NCBI GenBank assembly: GCA_964019135.1 | Contig: OZ025258.1 | Coordinates: forward strand, 868,001-932,000 | DNA length: 64,000 nucleotides | Origin: Arenicola marina | Taxonomy: Eukaryota > Annelida > Polychaeta > Arenicolidae | Direction: 5' to 3' | Part shown: in pieces, positions 1 through 12,232 of the stretch | Layout: each line of letters begins with the position of its first letter | Numbering within the stretch: position 1 is the stretch's first letter | Made by a program: the position numbers and the translations under genes | The notes under the pieces: generated by a model | What the model was told of the DNA's origin: nothing | The model's database searches: none | What the model saw: only the letters and a program-made list of their open reading frames with translations

Positions 1-607
1 CATCAAGGGGTGGGGGGTCACTACCTATTCGATTGCTAGTAAATTTAGCGTGTCAATTCCACATAACAATCCATATCAAATGCTGAAGTTTCAGGGAAAT
101 CGAAGCGATACATTTTACAGTATCATTAAAATAAAGATGTGCATGTAATTGTAAGACTCGTCGAGACGATGTTTTTGTCGTCGTAATACCTCGAATTAGT
201 CGCGCTTCATAGGCAACAACAGAATAACTGCCCGTTCGATTTTGATAATATTTGGCATGTCACTTGTTTATGACCATTAATTCCTATCAAATTTTCTGCG
301 AAATCGAAGCGACAGTTGCTTCGTAGATCTCTAGTCGTTGAAATAATATTGCTATCTGGAATCACAGGATTGGAGAGTAGAAAAGAGAAACACGTTGGTA
401 AATTTGTAATATTTCTGAACTTCAATCTAAAATTAATATGGCCAACTCACAGTAAATGTTATTTGCTTACATTGTAATGCTGCATGTATGAATTGCAAAC
501 AAACAGGGTCAACTGAGGGTAAGGGCTCCCCTTCCCCAATATAACACCCACCCAAGGCGAGAACTCGCTAAAGCCAGGTCAGATATTAATTACGGAGTGA
601 CCCCCGC
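1..607. other. Non-coding, no feature recognised
   Basis: AT-rich unique sequence. The longest open frame is 72 codons and resembles no family I know. I see no RNA gene or repeat here. Confidence 0.6.
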
Positions 608-934
608 TTGGGCGCGGCTCTGAAATGCAGAGCGCAGCTCAGATTTGCACAGCGCCGCTCTGATTTGACGGGCGCAGCTCTAATTTGCAAAGCGCAGCTC
701 AAAATTGCAAGGTGCAGCTCAGATTGCAGGGCGCAGCTCTGATTGCAGGACGCAGCTCTGATTGCAGGGCGCAGCTCCCGATTTGCAGGGCGCAGCTCAG
801 ATTGCAGGGCGCAGCTCTGATTGCAGAGCGCAGCTCTGATTGCAGGGCGCAGCTTTGATTGCAGGGCGCAGCTCTGATTTGCAGAGCGCAGCTCTGATCT
901 GCATGGAGCCGCTCGGATTTGCAGGGCGCAGCTA
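608..934. repeat. 19-20 bp tandem array
   Basis: About 16 imperfect copies of a 19-20 bp unit whose core is GCAGGGCGCAGCTCTGATT. Units differ by one or two substitutions and by an extra T. The array is GC-rich against AT-rich flanks. The open frames crossing it on both strands (for example 699-1007 minus) are by-products of the repeat and are not called as genes. Confidence 0.95.
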
Positions 935-994
935 CTTTGTACCTATTAGCCACAGTACGAATGGAAACTTGAGACGGTCGGTCAAACGCTGGGT

Positions 995-1279
995 CTCTGA
1001 CAGACAAGCAGGTACACTGTCTCCACGCTTCTGTTAGACCGCTACAAGCCTGTCAACCCTCTGACAGACAAGCAGGTACACTGTCTCCACGCTTCTGTTA
1101 GACCGCTACAAGCCTGTCAACCCTCTGACAGACAAGCCCGTACACTGTCTCCACGCCTCTGTTAGACCGCTACAAGCCTGTCAACCCTCTGACAGACAAG
1201 CAGGTACACTGTCTCCACGCCTCTGTTAGACCGCTACAAGCCTTCCACTCTCTGACAGACAAGCCCGTACACTGTCTCG
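995..1279. repeat. 64-bp tandem array, about 4.5 copies
   Basis: The motif CTCTGACAGACAAG recurs at 995, 1059, 1123, 1187 and 1251, exactly 64 bp apart. Copies are nearly identical; differences include GCAGGTAC versus GCCCGTAC and CGCTTCTG versus CGCCTCTG. The fifth copy is truncated. High identity points to recent amplification. Confidence 0.96.
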
Positions 1280-2094
1280 GGATAAGGCATCGCTTTAACA
1301 ACATAACTTCTGCTTTTGTTGTATATTTCATATATTCAGATCGAGTTTATAAAGACAACAAGACAACTGTAGATCCACTGACATCGTTTCTAAAGCGCTG
1401 TTCAAAGCGTTAAAACTCATCCAACGTTTGGACGCGGACGTGAGACTACAGCTTCCATCGAAGTCTCCACTCCAGCTTGGATCGCTAGGAACGAGACGTT
1501 CTAAATCCCAGGACAAAAACTCGGACTGGTGTGGTGAGCGGCCAATCAGCGTCGTCGCATGGGTCACGTGGTCCAGTTTTCAGCCGCTCGCTAGAGTAAA
1601 TCCTGATACACTGACAGAAGATGAGCACATCACACGGAGTAAGACTCGAGTGATATGGAGGTTAATATCACTGCTGGGATGGGTTCCGCAACCTCGTGGC
1701 GTACCTGGTAACCGGGCTGGCTCAAATAACTCTTACGTCACTCACGCGGTGGCGCCATCGCTCACCAGATTTTCTGTGATTGGGGCTTGAAGAATTGGAG
1801 ACGAGCAACGGACCAACTGATGAGCAAGCGACCCATGGGGGTGTCCATGGGGGTGGGGGGGGGATATAAAAACGTTTGATATCATCGAATGTCTTCTTAA
1901 AGTCCATCTCTTGGGGGGGTATTTGTTACTAAACTACTTTCAAATATACATTTCCCAGTGGTTACTAAAGCCATTTATCAGATGCAATTATTTTACAATG
2001 TGTCTTATGCCATAAATATTAATATCTTAAGTCACCAAAATAAACTCAAGCAGCGAACGATCGGTTTCCAAACCCCCGCCCAGAGTAGAGATTT
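1280..2094. other. Non-coding, G-rich run inside
   Basis: No convincing gene. The stretch holds a CCAAT/E-box cluster (entered separately) and a G-rich run around 1837-1863. An open frame at 1428-1790 (120 codons) has no recognisable domain and is not called. Confidence 0.5.
1541..1572. promoter_or_regulatory. Possible promoter elements: CCAAT box plus E-box
   Basis: GCCAATCAGC at 1541-1550 matches the NF-Y consensus, and GTCACGTGGT at 1563-1572 matches a CACGTG E-box of the USF/MITF type. The spacing of about 20 bp is common in animal promoters, but no gene is recognised on either side. Motif occurrence alone is weak evidence. Confidence 0.2.
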
Positions 2095-3762
2095 GTGACG
2101 TCACAAGATGAACCGGTTTGAGTGCGCCTCGCTCGCTTCGACTGCCCGCGCTGTTTGAATGAATGTACGTGCAGCAGGGAAGCTCTAACTTAGATGTTTA
2201 TTTCGGTTAACATTAACTCATGATGAACATTTGCCACATGTAGGTCTAGATAGACCTAGATCTATGACATTAGAGGTGTCTTCTTGTTCTTGTCACATTC
2301 GTGACACACTGACAGAAAACAAACAGCTGCAGCGGCAGTGGCCAGTGTGTTGCTAGCCTTGACACATGGCTCTCTTGACCTCGCACCTAAAGGAGACGAG
2401 AGAGAGCCATGAAGCCAGTTTCGGTTGTGAGCGTTGATTTAAAAATCAGCGCCCTTCGGCCGTCGATTGCAGAAAGTACAGAAATAAACGGTCCTTGTCA
2501 ATTTGTCAAGTTGTTCTTCATACCTTTATAGTTCCAAGGGCAATGAAATTGAAAACAAACAAAATCCACCACGTTTTGTACTGGTGAAAGTTTTCAACAA
2601 CAATTTTCAACAACTCTCCCCGCCGCCATGTCGCTGTTACGTCACAGTTCTCGTCGATCTCCCGGCAGACGGAGCTCGTTCCTCGCATCACAATTTTTCC
2701 TAGGACTATGGCGTAAGCGTAACGCCCTCTGCCGGGAGATCGACGAGAACTGTGACGTAACAGCGACACGGCGGCGGGGAGAGTTGTTGAAAATTGTTGC
2801 TGAAAACTTTCACCAGTACAAAAAGTGGTGGATTTTGTTTGTTTTCAATCTCATTGCCCTTGGAACTATAAAGGTATGAAGAACAACTTGACAAATTGAT
2901 AAGGACCGTTTGTTTCTGTACTTTCTGCAATCGACGGTCGAAGGGCGCTGATTTTTAAATCAACAATCGCAACCGACACTGGCTTCATGGCCCTCCGGCC
3001 CGCTCCCCAGAGCGGATAAGCCAGGGAGGGGCATGCAACAGGGCTAGTGTGTTGCCAGCCTACTGCAGTACTGACTACGTTTTTGCAGCCTAGTGGACGG
3101 GCCGTCTCGGAGATGTCGGTCGAATCGTAGACATAGAATCTAGATCCGGGGTTAAATGAAATGTATGTACTAAAAGAAATTGTTTCTGAAGATCAGAAGT
3201 GAGGGAGGGCGACATTTATCGGCCTAGCTTAAAAAGCATGCAGCGCACATCTCTTAATATGCTTCATCACTTACTTTTTATAGTAATACTTGTGGACACC
3301 CGAACGTTATGGTGTCTGGTTTGTGACAAACAACTAAGTAGCTTTCACCAATTTGTCTGCTGGTCGCCGAATTAATATTTTATATGATTACAAGGCATAT
3401 TTGCAGGTTTTTGATCTAGATCCCATGATATAATAAGCATCGCTTTTTATGAAGCGTTCGCACTTCTTCCGAAAATACTGTTTTGCGAACGGCGTTTCGA
3501 GGTTTTCAACGTTTACAGTTCCTTAGCGATCTGCAGTCTTCAGTCGAGGTGGCTCGAAGCGATACGTACGGCGGCAGAATACATGCTCCGGTTGCCTGGA
3601 TTCCTCAACTTCTCACCCTCGCTATCATTAATTCCAAATAATTGTGCCGGCATCGCTGCATTCCGATCGATGCGGAAGGACGCTGACCCTCCTATAGACA
3701 CCATGCTCAAAAGACGCGTTTACCGTATTGCGCAACAAAACCGGTTCATCTTGTGACGTCAC
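2095..3762. mobile_element. Non-autonomous DNA transposon candidate with 25-bp TIRs
   Basis: Bases 2095-2119 and 3738-3762 are perfect inverted repeats of 25 bp, with outer part GTGACGTCAC and inner part AAGATGAACCGGTTT. TGACGTCA is itself palindromic, so it could be an 8-bp target-site duplication flanking 16-bp TIRs that begin CAAGATGAACC; 8-bp duplications occur in hAT and P superfamilies. The interior encodes no transposase. It contains a long foldback (entered separately). Family assignment is open. Confidence 0.6.
2405..2992. repeat. Long inverted repeat (foldback), 265-bp arms
   Basis: Left arm 2405-2669 and right arm 2728-2992 are reverse complements with only scattered mismatches, around a 58-bp loop. 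Matching blocks include AGCCATGAAGCCAG at the left edge against its complement near 2980, and TCTCCCGGCAGA at the inner edge. A transcript would form a very long hairpin. The 83-codon open frames read through both arms are mirror images caused by the palindrome and are not genes. Confidence 0.93.
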
Positions 3763-5611
3763 GAATCAGTGAAAAAATTGCCCTTGTATATCTTCTACTT
3801 TTTTGCGTAGATATGTGATAAAATGGCTAATATTGTTTATATTGGTGGCGAATAAATTCATTGCGTATAGAATTTCGTTAATATAGTGCAAATGGATCAA
3901 ATATATGCAAAGTAACATAGGACATAAGAGATGGACTTTAACTAGAATAATTTGGTGCCGTTTGTGAGAACTATTTCCTCTCAGCTGACTCATCTTACTC
4001 GATGATAATAACGTCGTTAATGAAAAAATAAATAGTTTGGAAGTGTGCGGAGGAAGCGGCGAAACGTGAATTTGACTGTTATGTTTAACTTCACCGTAAC
4101 TGTAGATCAGACTATCTGACAATGCCTATATTATGCCTGCTTGTAAATAAAAATACGTATATTGCTACCGTATCGACATCTATAATATTTCAGCGTGGAA
4201 GCACCCAGCCCAACTTTAGGAGACCCCGTTCTGCCGGCAGAGTGAGCCCGTGAGTGTCTATCCTCTGGATTACACAATTGTCTGTCCTGTCTGTAGCTCA
4301 CAGTAACATTTAGAAGTGACCGCCAGTCACGATTTCTCTCCTTAACCAGGCGGCAGCCCTTTTTGGAGGTGTGTCCGCGATTGACCAATCATGAGGCAAT
4401 ACTCTAATTATATACAAGCCGAAAATGACGCCTACTGTTTGAGCAAAACAAGAGCGCGTGATCATCGCAAATATAAATAGCTGCGATTTTTCATTCATGG
4501 TTTCTTTACGGAGACAATCGTTGCAACAGATACATCAATATGCTGGATGTCATTTTTCCGTGACACTAAGATCCTTGTCTACTACGCGGCTTGGAATTGC
4601 CGCAATTCATCCGTAAATAGCGGCCCTGATCTCTCATTTTTACGCGTTTCTCCTGAACGATACCTCCAATTTGAAGAGTTTCCTCCGCGAGATAATTTCC
4701 AGTTCTAACATAAGGCGGCGCCACATGAAGGGTCAGACTCTACGTCACTTAACAAACGCCAGATTATTTTAAGAAAAAAAATAAATTAAGATATAAACTT
4801 TCGGTGCAGATCGCAATTAGATTAGGTTGGACCCCCGCTTTAAGCGAAACGCACATTGTCGGGTGATCGGCAGATCCTAACTAGATTTCTCGGTGAGTGA
4901 AGTGCTGTCATCTAGTGAGGTCCCTTGGAGAGCCCAGTAACGGATGTAAATGTAGTTATGCTTTGATGTAGCAAGGCTCAGTACACAGCCGAGTCCCGAG
5001 TTACTCTCATCACTGCAGTGATATACAGCAAGATATACTAAGACCTACTACACAACGATATACTTTAGTTATATGAGCAACCGTAATGACTATACAACTG
5101 TATCAACAAAGTTTTCTTCACTTTATTAAAGTTACTCATCCAGCAATATTTTTTCTTGACAAATGTAAAAACTATTTTGATTGGAAATGATGTATTTATA
5201 TTTTTTAGCATAGAAGTACACCTATTGTATGCAATAAAACCCCAGATGTGTTGTTAAGCCCCTTTTTTTGACACAACTAGTGCATCCCATTTAAAAAAGT
5301 GTGGCTTTCTAGTGTACTACGACATCGAAATACGCACATTGCGGCAGTTTTATACCTTTCATCATGCGCTGATAGATCTATTTCTCATGAAGGTTACATT
5401 TATATAGTCAGACAATGTGTTTTAAATGTGTTTCCAAAATATTTCGAAAACCATACTTTAAGTACAAAATTGCTGCATGAGCAGCTTTAACAGACGACTA
5501 AGCAAAAATATTATTAAACCATGATAGGTACAAATATCGTTGGAGACAATAGCCATGTTTGGTGATACCGTCTACAACACTAGTGCACGTGTGTTAGGGC
5601 CCAAAACGTCA
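3763..5611. other. Non-coding stretch
   Basis: AT-rich sequence without a recognisable coding region or repeat. Open frames are at most 118 codons and lack known motifs. One CCAAT/TATA arrangement is entered separately. Confidence 0.5.
4385..4480 (+). promoter_or_regulatory. Possible plus-strand core promoter (CCAAT, TATA)
   Basis: CCAAT at 4385-4389 is followed about 85 bp later by TATAAAT at 4472-4478. The geometry fits a TATA promoter firing to the right near 4500. The first ATG downstream (4541) opens only seven codons, so no product is identified and this may be chance in AT-rich DNA. Confidence 0.15.
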
Positions 5612-6290
5612 TAGTGACGAAAACGTCCGACAACCCGGCCTGCGTCATCCAGGAGCAAATGTTCAGTTTCACACTGTGTCTCGATCGTCTATTGACGAGA
5701 GCTATGAATATATGAGGTAGTAACTGTTCAGTTTCAGATATAATTAAGAGCTTTTAAGAAGAAGCATATTTACCTTGAGAGATTTCACTTAATGGCTTTT
5801 GGTTTAAACACATTAACACGATTAGATAAACAGAACAATCTGATACAATCCTCTCGTTGGCTTTTGGGTTTATGGCTTTTGGGTTTTCTATTGTAAAAAT
5901 GTTGTGCTTTGTCGCAAATTAAATGTTTCTATTTTTGTACCATGGGCCTGGTGCCTACAGTTGGAAATGAACATTATTATTAAGTGCATTTATAAACGAT
6001 GGAATATCGGGTATCTCGCCCCCCCCCCCCCCCTCCCCACCGGGTCCATCCATTGAGACCTTCTAATACCCTATACGAAAACTTAGATTTGATTTCCTTA
6101 CTTTACTGAACGAGTTTCGGCCTCCAAGCGGCCACTAATTGTGAATCAATCAACCCTTTAGCCCCGAGTGGCCCCTCCCAGCCTCCTTTCGAAACGTCAC
6201 AAAGGGTTGTGTGAGCGATGATCGGGATGGTTGAAGTCAAAGGTAAAATTGTATATTTCATTCTACCAAGGTAGGACGTTTTCGTCACTA
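5612..6290. mobile_element. MITE candidate with 17-bp inverted ends
   Basis: TAGTGACGAAAACGTCC at 5612-5628 and its exact reverse complement at 6274-6290 bound 679 bp. Each end carries TA at its outer edge, so a TA target duplication with 15-bp TIRs, as in Tc1/mariner-derived MITEs, is possible. No transposase frame lies inside. A long C run occurs near 6021-6034. Confidence 0.4.
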
Positions 6291-7195
6291 GGAGCATAGC
6301 AAAATTGTATGAGGTAAACCGGTAAAACCGGGGAATTTGCCGCTTCCGCCCTGTAGCGTCATCTGTTGACATATTTGCCGCTTGTCACTTCGAATGGCTG
6401 CGCATGTTACGAATGAAATGCGGAATATCGCCGGTTATTGTGAACATCAGCAGTTCTTTAAAGAAATAAACTATATGTAAATAGATAGTTTAAGGTATGT
6501 AGAATTCAAATATAATAAGGATTGAACGTGTTATTCACCCACAAAGTGACACTAGTCAGATTAAAGTGGAGCGGTTTCAAATCGCTGAGGATTTGCAGGC
6601 TGCACTTCAGGACCCTGGCCGAGCGGTTCTTCTGGGGTGCGTTGCATATGGGTGTCGACCGCGTGCGCATTCCATCGGCAACGACTAATAAGGATTTGAA
6701 CTTGGCGGATTGGTCAAGGACGCGTGCAATTTTGAACCGGAAGTGGGTTATGGTTCGCCGCGATCAAGAGCAGCCCCGCATGATAATATTAAACTCTGGA
6801 CGAAGATTCTTCTCAAATAAGTGGGAATAACCCGTAAATATCGATGCTTTATAGTTATCTTTTATTTATCAATATTTACACTATTTAGATTGTGCTGCTA
6901 TTTCCAAAGTAAGGACATTTATTTAGTAGATATCCCCGCAACAAATGGAAATAGTTCGATGTGACCAATGTCGTTGCATAGCGAGCTCCGAGTGACCAAA
7001 AATGTTCGCGGCGGTCGAGCGTGCTCCGCAACTCAACCCAGGGCTAGGAGGTTTTGGGTTCCAACACACGTGCATCGGTCCCATCCAGTCAGTATACGGG
7101 GACCCCTGGCGGAGAGAGTCGAAGGCAGAGAATGGATCTCACCCTGTTAACTGTCAGCTTTACGACCACAGTGTGGAGTGGTCATGGGTGTACTA
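6291..7195. other. Non-coding stretch
   Basis: An open frame of 102 codons at 6522-6830 (plus) and two near 7000-7196 have no recognisable domain. I saw no tRNA or SINE that could be supported. Confidence 0.45.
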
Positions 7196-7295
7196 GTTAA
7201 AGAACGAGCTTGAGTGCATTCGCCAAAATAAAGCACGAGACGCGATAGCGTCGAGTGTTTTCATTTGGGGAATGCACCACAGCGAGTTCTTTAAC
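7196..7295. repeat. 100-bp imperfect palindrome
   Basis: The segment begins GTTAAAGAAC and ends GTTCTTTAAC, and is symmetrical about 7245/7246 with ACGC-GATA-GCGT at the centre. About 37 of 48 arm positions pair. It may be a short foldback MITE or a structured RNA element. No target duplication was evident. Confidence 0.8.
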
Positions 7296-7984
7296 GCACT
7301 TATACAATGTTTATAACAAGGCATGACTTGTGCTCACGTTTGGACACAGGAATTGACTATTGTGTCAATTGCACCGCCCGACGAATACATGAGGCACATT
7401 GTTGAAACAGCGGTTCGTCATTCTGAAGCCCCAGGGGGGAGGGTAGGGGTTGGAAGGCGTGGGTGAAGTAGACATATTGGAAGTCATTGCTTCTTAGTTT
7501 CGTGAAAACATCGCCCCCTGAAAAGCGATATGACGGATATAATGAGAAATGTATGCAATCGGTAACTGTGGAATTTCCATATATTTTGAGATTTCTGATC
7601 TAACCCCGCCCCTTTGGTGCTTAACATTGACTTATGCATTCCATTGTTTGTCTTGAAATTGGTAAGTTCTGTCAACACCAGCCAACTCGGCTCCGCTCAG
7701 CTCAGCTCGACTGATTATACCGTGACACTTGACGAGTCAATATTAATAACTGTTCTTTATCTAGATAATGCACAGTTTTCCCGTTCATTATTAAAATAAA
7801 GCACTGTTTTACCGTTCTTTATTTAAATAACGCACACTTACGTGAATACAACACGGCTAGGTCTGTTTTTCGATCCATTCTTCAAGATAATAAACACTTA
7901 AGACAAAGGCGTGACGTCACACAATTTGTTAACAAGGCTGAACGTGCTACTGCTTCGTCTACGGTATTACAATATTTATAGTGA
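7296..7984. other. Non-coding stretch
   Basis: Unique sequence with short open frames only. A CRE-like palindrome TGACGTCA lies at 7912-7919. Nothing else can be supported. Confidence 0.45.
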
Positions 7985-8405
7985 ACCCGGACCAAAACGT
8001 CACCGAACACAAGCTCACCGGAAACAAACTCACGAGGAAACTCACTGAACGTCACTGAAGTGAACTATGTTCATCGTACACAAGCTCACAGGATGTTCAC
8101 TGGACAAAAGCCCATTACACAAGAGCTTACTGCACCAAAGATCACTGGAAACACGCTCAGCGGAGGTCAATGGAAAGAGCTTTGTACACAAGCTCACCAG
8201 ACAAAAACTCCCTGGACAAGACCTCACGGCACAAACGATCACTGGACAAAAGCTCACAGTACAAAAGCTCACAGTACAAAAGCTCACGGCACTCAATTGG
8301 CCAGGTGACTCACTGGAAGGCTCACTGTAAAGATTACTGGACACCAGGTCAAGGAACAAAACCTCACCTTACACAAGCTCACTGGACCAATGTTCATACG
8401 ACCCC
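7985..8405. repeat. Degenerate 14-15 bp tandem repeat
   Basis: Variants of ACAAAAGCTCAC recur every 14-20 bp, most regularly at 8230-8290 where GTACAAAAGCTCAC is repeated. Copies are strongly diverged, so the array is old. Open frames of 82-105 codons in all phases result from the repeat and are not called. Confidence 0.8.
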
Positions 8406-8693
8406 AGCTCACCGGCTACACCCAGTAGTACGATGTTGTACACCTTTGGTCAGGAGACTCGCGCTGAGAGTGAGGTGATGCTGGCGCTAGGGGCCACCCA
8501 GTAGTAGCCTACGATGTTCAGCTGTACAATGTGGTATACAGTAACAGCAAAAAGATAACAGATATATACATATACACTTTGTTTTTCAGGCGAAACATTT
8601 TTCATTTTGTCTAATTGTGTTACTGATTCTTCCATACAAATGTATAGTTGTCTTACTTGATGTGCCTTGAAAATCCAGGCAAGGTCTGAGTAA

Positions 8694-11249
8694 TATGTCC
8701 CATGCAATGATTGGCGTGAAATACCATAGACAACAGAGACTGTGGCCTCGTAGTGATGTCCCATGCCATTAGTGGCGGGAGATACCGTAGACAACAGAGA
8801 CTGTGGCCTCGTAGTGATGTCCCATGCCATTAGTGGCGTGAGATACCATGGACAACAGAGACTGTGGCCTCGTAGTGATGTCCCATGCCATTAGTGGCAT
8901 GAGATACCGTAGACAACAGAGACTGTGGCCTCGTAGTGATGTCCCATGCCATTAGTGGCGTGAGATACCGTAGACAACAGAGACTGTGGCCTCGTAGTGA
9001 TGTCCCATGCCATTAGTGGCGTGAGATACCGTAGACAACAGATTGTGGCCTCGTAGTGATTTTCCATGCCATTAGTGGCGTGAGATACCATAGACAACAG
9101 AGACTGTGACATCGTAGTGATGTCCATGCCATTAGTGGCGTGAGATACCATAGACAACAGAGACTGACATCGTAGTGATGTCCCATGCCATTAGTGGCGT
9201 GAGATACCGTAGACAACAGATTGTGGCCTCGTAGTGATTTTCCATGCCATTAGTGGCGTGAGATACCAGACAACAGAGACTGTGACATCGTAGTGATGTC
9301 CATGCCATTAGTGGCGTGAGATACCATAGACAACAGAGACTGTGGCCTCGTAGTGATGCGCCATGCCATTAGTGGCGTGAGATACCGTAGACAACAGAGA
9401 CTGTGGCCTCGTAGTGACGTCCCATGCCATTAGTGGCGTGCGATACCATAGACAACAGAGACTGTGGCCTCGTAGTGATGTCCCATGCCATTAGTGGCGT
9501 GAGATACCGTAGACAACAGAGACTGTGACCTCGTAGTGATGTTCCATGCCATTAGTGGCGTGAGATACCATAGACAACAGAGACTGTGACCTCGTAGTGA
9601 TGTCCCATGCCATTAGTGGCGTGAGATACCGTAGACAACAGAGACTGTGACCTCGTAGTGATGTCCCATGCCATTAGTGGCGGGAGATACCGTAGACAAC
9701 AGAGACTGTGGCTTCGTAGTGACGTCCCATGCCATTAGTGGCGTGAGATACCATAGACAACAGAGACTGTGGCATCGTAGTGATGTTCCATGCCATTAGT
9801 GGCCTGAGATACCATAGACAACAGAGACTGTGGCCTCGTAGTGATGTCCCATGCCATTAGTGGCGTGAGATACCGTAGACAACAGAGACTGTGGCCTCGT
9901 AGTGAGGTCCCATGCCATTAGTGGCGTGAGATACCGTAGACAACAGAGACTGTGGCCTCGTAGTGATGTCCCATGCCATTAGTGGCGTGAGATACCGTAG
10001 ACAACAGAGACTGTGGCCTCGTAGTGATGTCCCATGCCATTAGTGGCGTGAGATACCGTAGACAACAGAGACTGTGGCCTCGTAGTGATGTCCTATGCCA
10101 TTAGTGGCGTGAGATACCGTAGACAACAGAGACTGTGGCATCGTAGTGATGTCCCATACCATTAGTGGCGTGAGATACCGTAGACAACAGAGACTGTGGC
10201 CTCGTAGTGATGTCCCATACCATTAGTGGCGTGAGATACCATAGACAACAGAGACTGTGACATCGTAGTGATGTCCCATGCCATTAGTGGCGTGAGATAC
10301 CGTAGACAACAGAGACTGTGACATCGTAGTGATGTCCCATGCCATTAGTGGCGTGAGATACCGTAGACAACAGCGACTGTGGCCTCGTAGTGACGTCCCA
10401 TGCCATTAGTGGCGTGAGATACGGTAGACAACATAGACTGTGGCCTCGTAGTGATGTCCCATGCCATTAGTGGCGTGAGATACCGTAGACAACAGAGACT
10501 GTGGCCTCGTAGTGATGTCCATGCCATTAGTGGCGTGATATACCGTAGACAAGAGAGACTGTGGCCTCGTAGTGATGTCCCATGCCATTAGTGGCGTGAG
10601 ATACCATAGACAACAGAGACTGTGGCCTCGTAGTGATGTCCCATACCATTAGTGGCGTGAGATACCGTAGACAACAGAGACTGTGACATCGTAGTGATGT
10701 CCCATGCCATTAGTGGCGTGAGATACCGTAGACAACAGAGACTGTGGCCTCGTAGTGATGTCCCATGCCATTAGTGGCGTGAGATACCATAGACAACAGA
10801 GACTGTGGCCTCGTAGTGATGTCCCATGCCATTAGTGGCGTGAGATACCGTAGACAACAGAGACTGTGGCCTCGTAGTGACGTCCCATGCCATTAGTGGC
10901 GTGAGATACCATGGACAACAGAGACTGTGGCCTCGTAGTGATGTCCCATGCCATTAGTGGCATGAGATACCGTAGACAACAGAGACTGTGGCCTCGTAAT
11001 GATGTCCCATGCCATTAGTGGCGTGAGATACCGTAGACAACAGAGACTGTGGCCTCGTAATGATGTCCCATGCCATTAGTGGCGTGAGATACCGTAGACA
11101 ACAGAGACTGTGGCCTCGTAGTGATGTCCCATGCAATGAGTGGCGTGAGATACCGTAGACAACAGAGACTGTGGCCTCGTAGTGATGTCCCATGCCATTA
11201 GTGGCGTGATATACCGTAGACATAAGAGACTGTGGCCTCGTAGTGATGG
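8694..11249. repeat. 61-bp satellite array, about 42 copies
   Basis: The unit contains CTCGTAGTGATGTCCCATGC and CATTAGTGGCGTGAGATACC in order, with period 61 bp and a few shorter variants (for example copies lacking GAGAC near 9040 and 9213). Copies are about 90-98 percent alike, with recurring alternative states (ACCGTAG or ACCATAG; GGCCTCG or GACATCG), which suggests exchange between units. Because 61 is not divisible by 3, minus-strand open frames cycle through all phases; they are not genes. Confidence 0.97.
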
Positions 11250-11497
11250 ACTTGATGGCCAGGAACAATTAATCACTGGAAGAAGTAAAAGGTCACATCC
11301 CTGAGCTTATAAAACCACTTGAGGGTTTGCAAGGTCCCCATAGCATCTAACTGAGGCTCTTAGAGGTCGCTTAATTCCCTATGGGCGTTATCGATTTAAT
11401 GTAACATTTCCAACAGCCTTTTTCTAAGGACACGTTTTGCCTCCTATAAATAGGCCACAGTTTACATGCGGTGATATTAGTGTTGTATATTGTGTGT
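11250..11497. other. Spacer between satellite and LINE
   Basis: Unique sequence between the 61-bp satellite and the microsatellite that marks the 3' end of the LINE. No feature is recognised. Confidence 0.5.
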
Positions 11498-11498
11498 A

Positions 11499-11522
11499 GA
11501 GATAGATAGAGAGATAGATATT
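11499..11522. repeat. GATA microsatellite, LINE 3' tail
   Basis: A short run of GATA/GAGA units. On the LINE strand it reads TATC/TCTC repeats about 200 bp beyond the last LINE codon, as expected for LINE families that end in microsatellites instead of poly(A). Confidence 0.7.
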
Positions 11523-11722
11523 TCGTTTATTATAGTCACTTGTGAGTTTCATAATACAATATACACGCAACACAATTAACAGAAAAATACAGCTCACCCA
11601 GCCATCATGGCTTATAAGTGACTTCAAATTTAACAATATAATTGAAAATGATTGAACAATATAATCTTCATCATTTGTAATCTTGCTCAGTCCAATATTA
11701 TTATAATATGTAGAAAAATATG

Positions 11723-12232
11723 CTAAGCGTGAACAAACGAATATAACATATAGAACATATAACCATCACTCAACGATACAACCCATTTTCCTGATATGCC
11801 ATGCTGCTGATAAGTTGTCAGAGGCTTCCAACAATTTTTGAACAGATATATAAGTTGATCTTCTTTATCCAAAAGGTTAAAGGTAGGATATATATTTGAT
11901 GCGTGTTTATACAACGTTTCTCTGTATGACATATATACATCACAAACACATACAAAATGAACCTCGTTTTCAACTTCTCCCATGGAACACAGACTACAAA
12001 TTCGTGCTTCAGGCCGCAGTTTGCGATACTTCCCTGTGGAGGGGTCAACCATTAATTTGTACCTTCCGGTTTCTAGTTCGATAGGTAACACTCCACAGCG
12101 CAACTGTGCAAGGAGTGATCTTTCCGGCCTGTTGGAATAACACGAGAGATATTTCTCAGTACCAAAGCACTCTATAAACTTAACATAGGTACGCAATTTC
12201 GGTTTAGTTTCTACCTCGGCACGCCATTAAAA
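11723..12232 (-). pseudogene. LINE C-terminal zinc-knuckle fragment
   Basis: About 157 codons from the first Met, open a little further upstream. The segment RICSLCSMGEVENEVHFVC shows a C-x2-C ... H-x3-C pattern typical of the cysteine/histidine region after the reverse transcriptase in many LINEs. It also has LRCGVLPIELETGRY, a conserved lead-in of that region. A frameshift separates it from the preceding reverse transcriptase part. It ends with a stop at 11723, followed by the 3' UTR. Confidence 0.85.

Noticed and set aside
2503..2930. Protein genes encoded in the foldback arms
   Set aside because: The frames on the two strands are mirror images created by the inverted repeat and carry no domain.
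6522..6830. A 102-codon plus-strand gene
   Set aside because: No recognisable domain, no splice or promoter context, and length within chance expectation.
8694..11249. CRISPR-like array of regular repeats
   Set aside because: Units are contiguous with no unique spacers, the DNA is eukaryotic, and no cas genes are present. The same holds for the 70-bp and 112-bp arrays.
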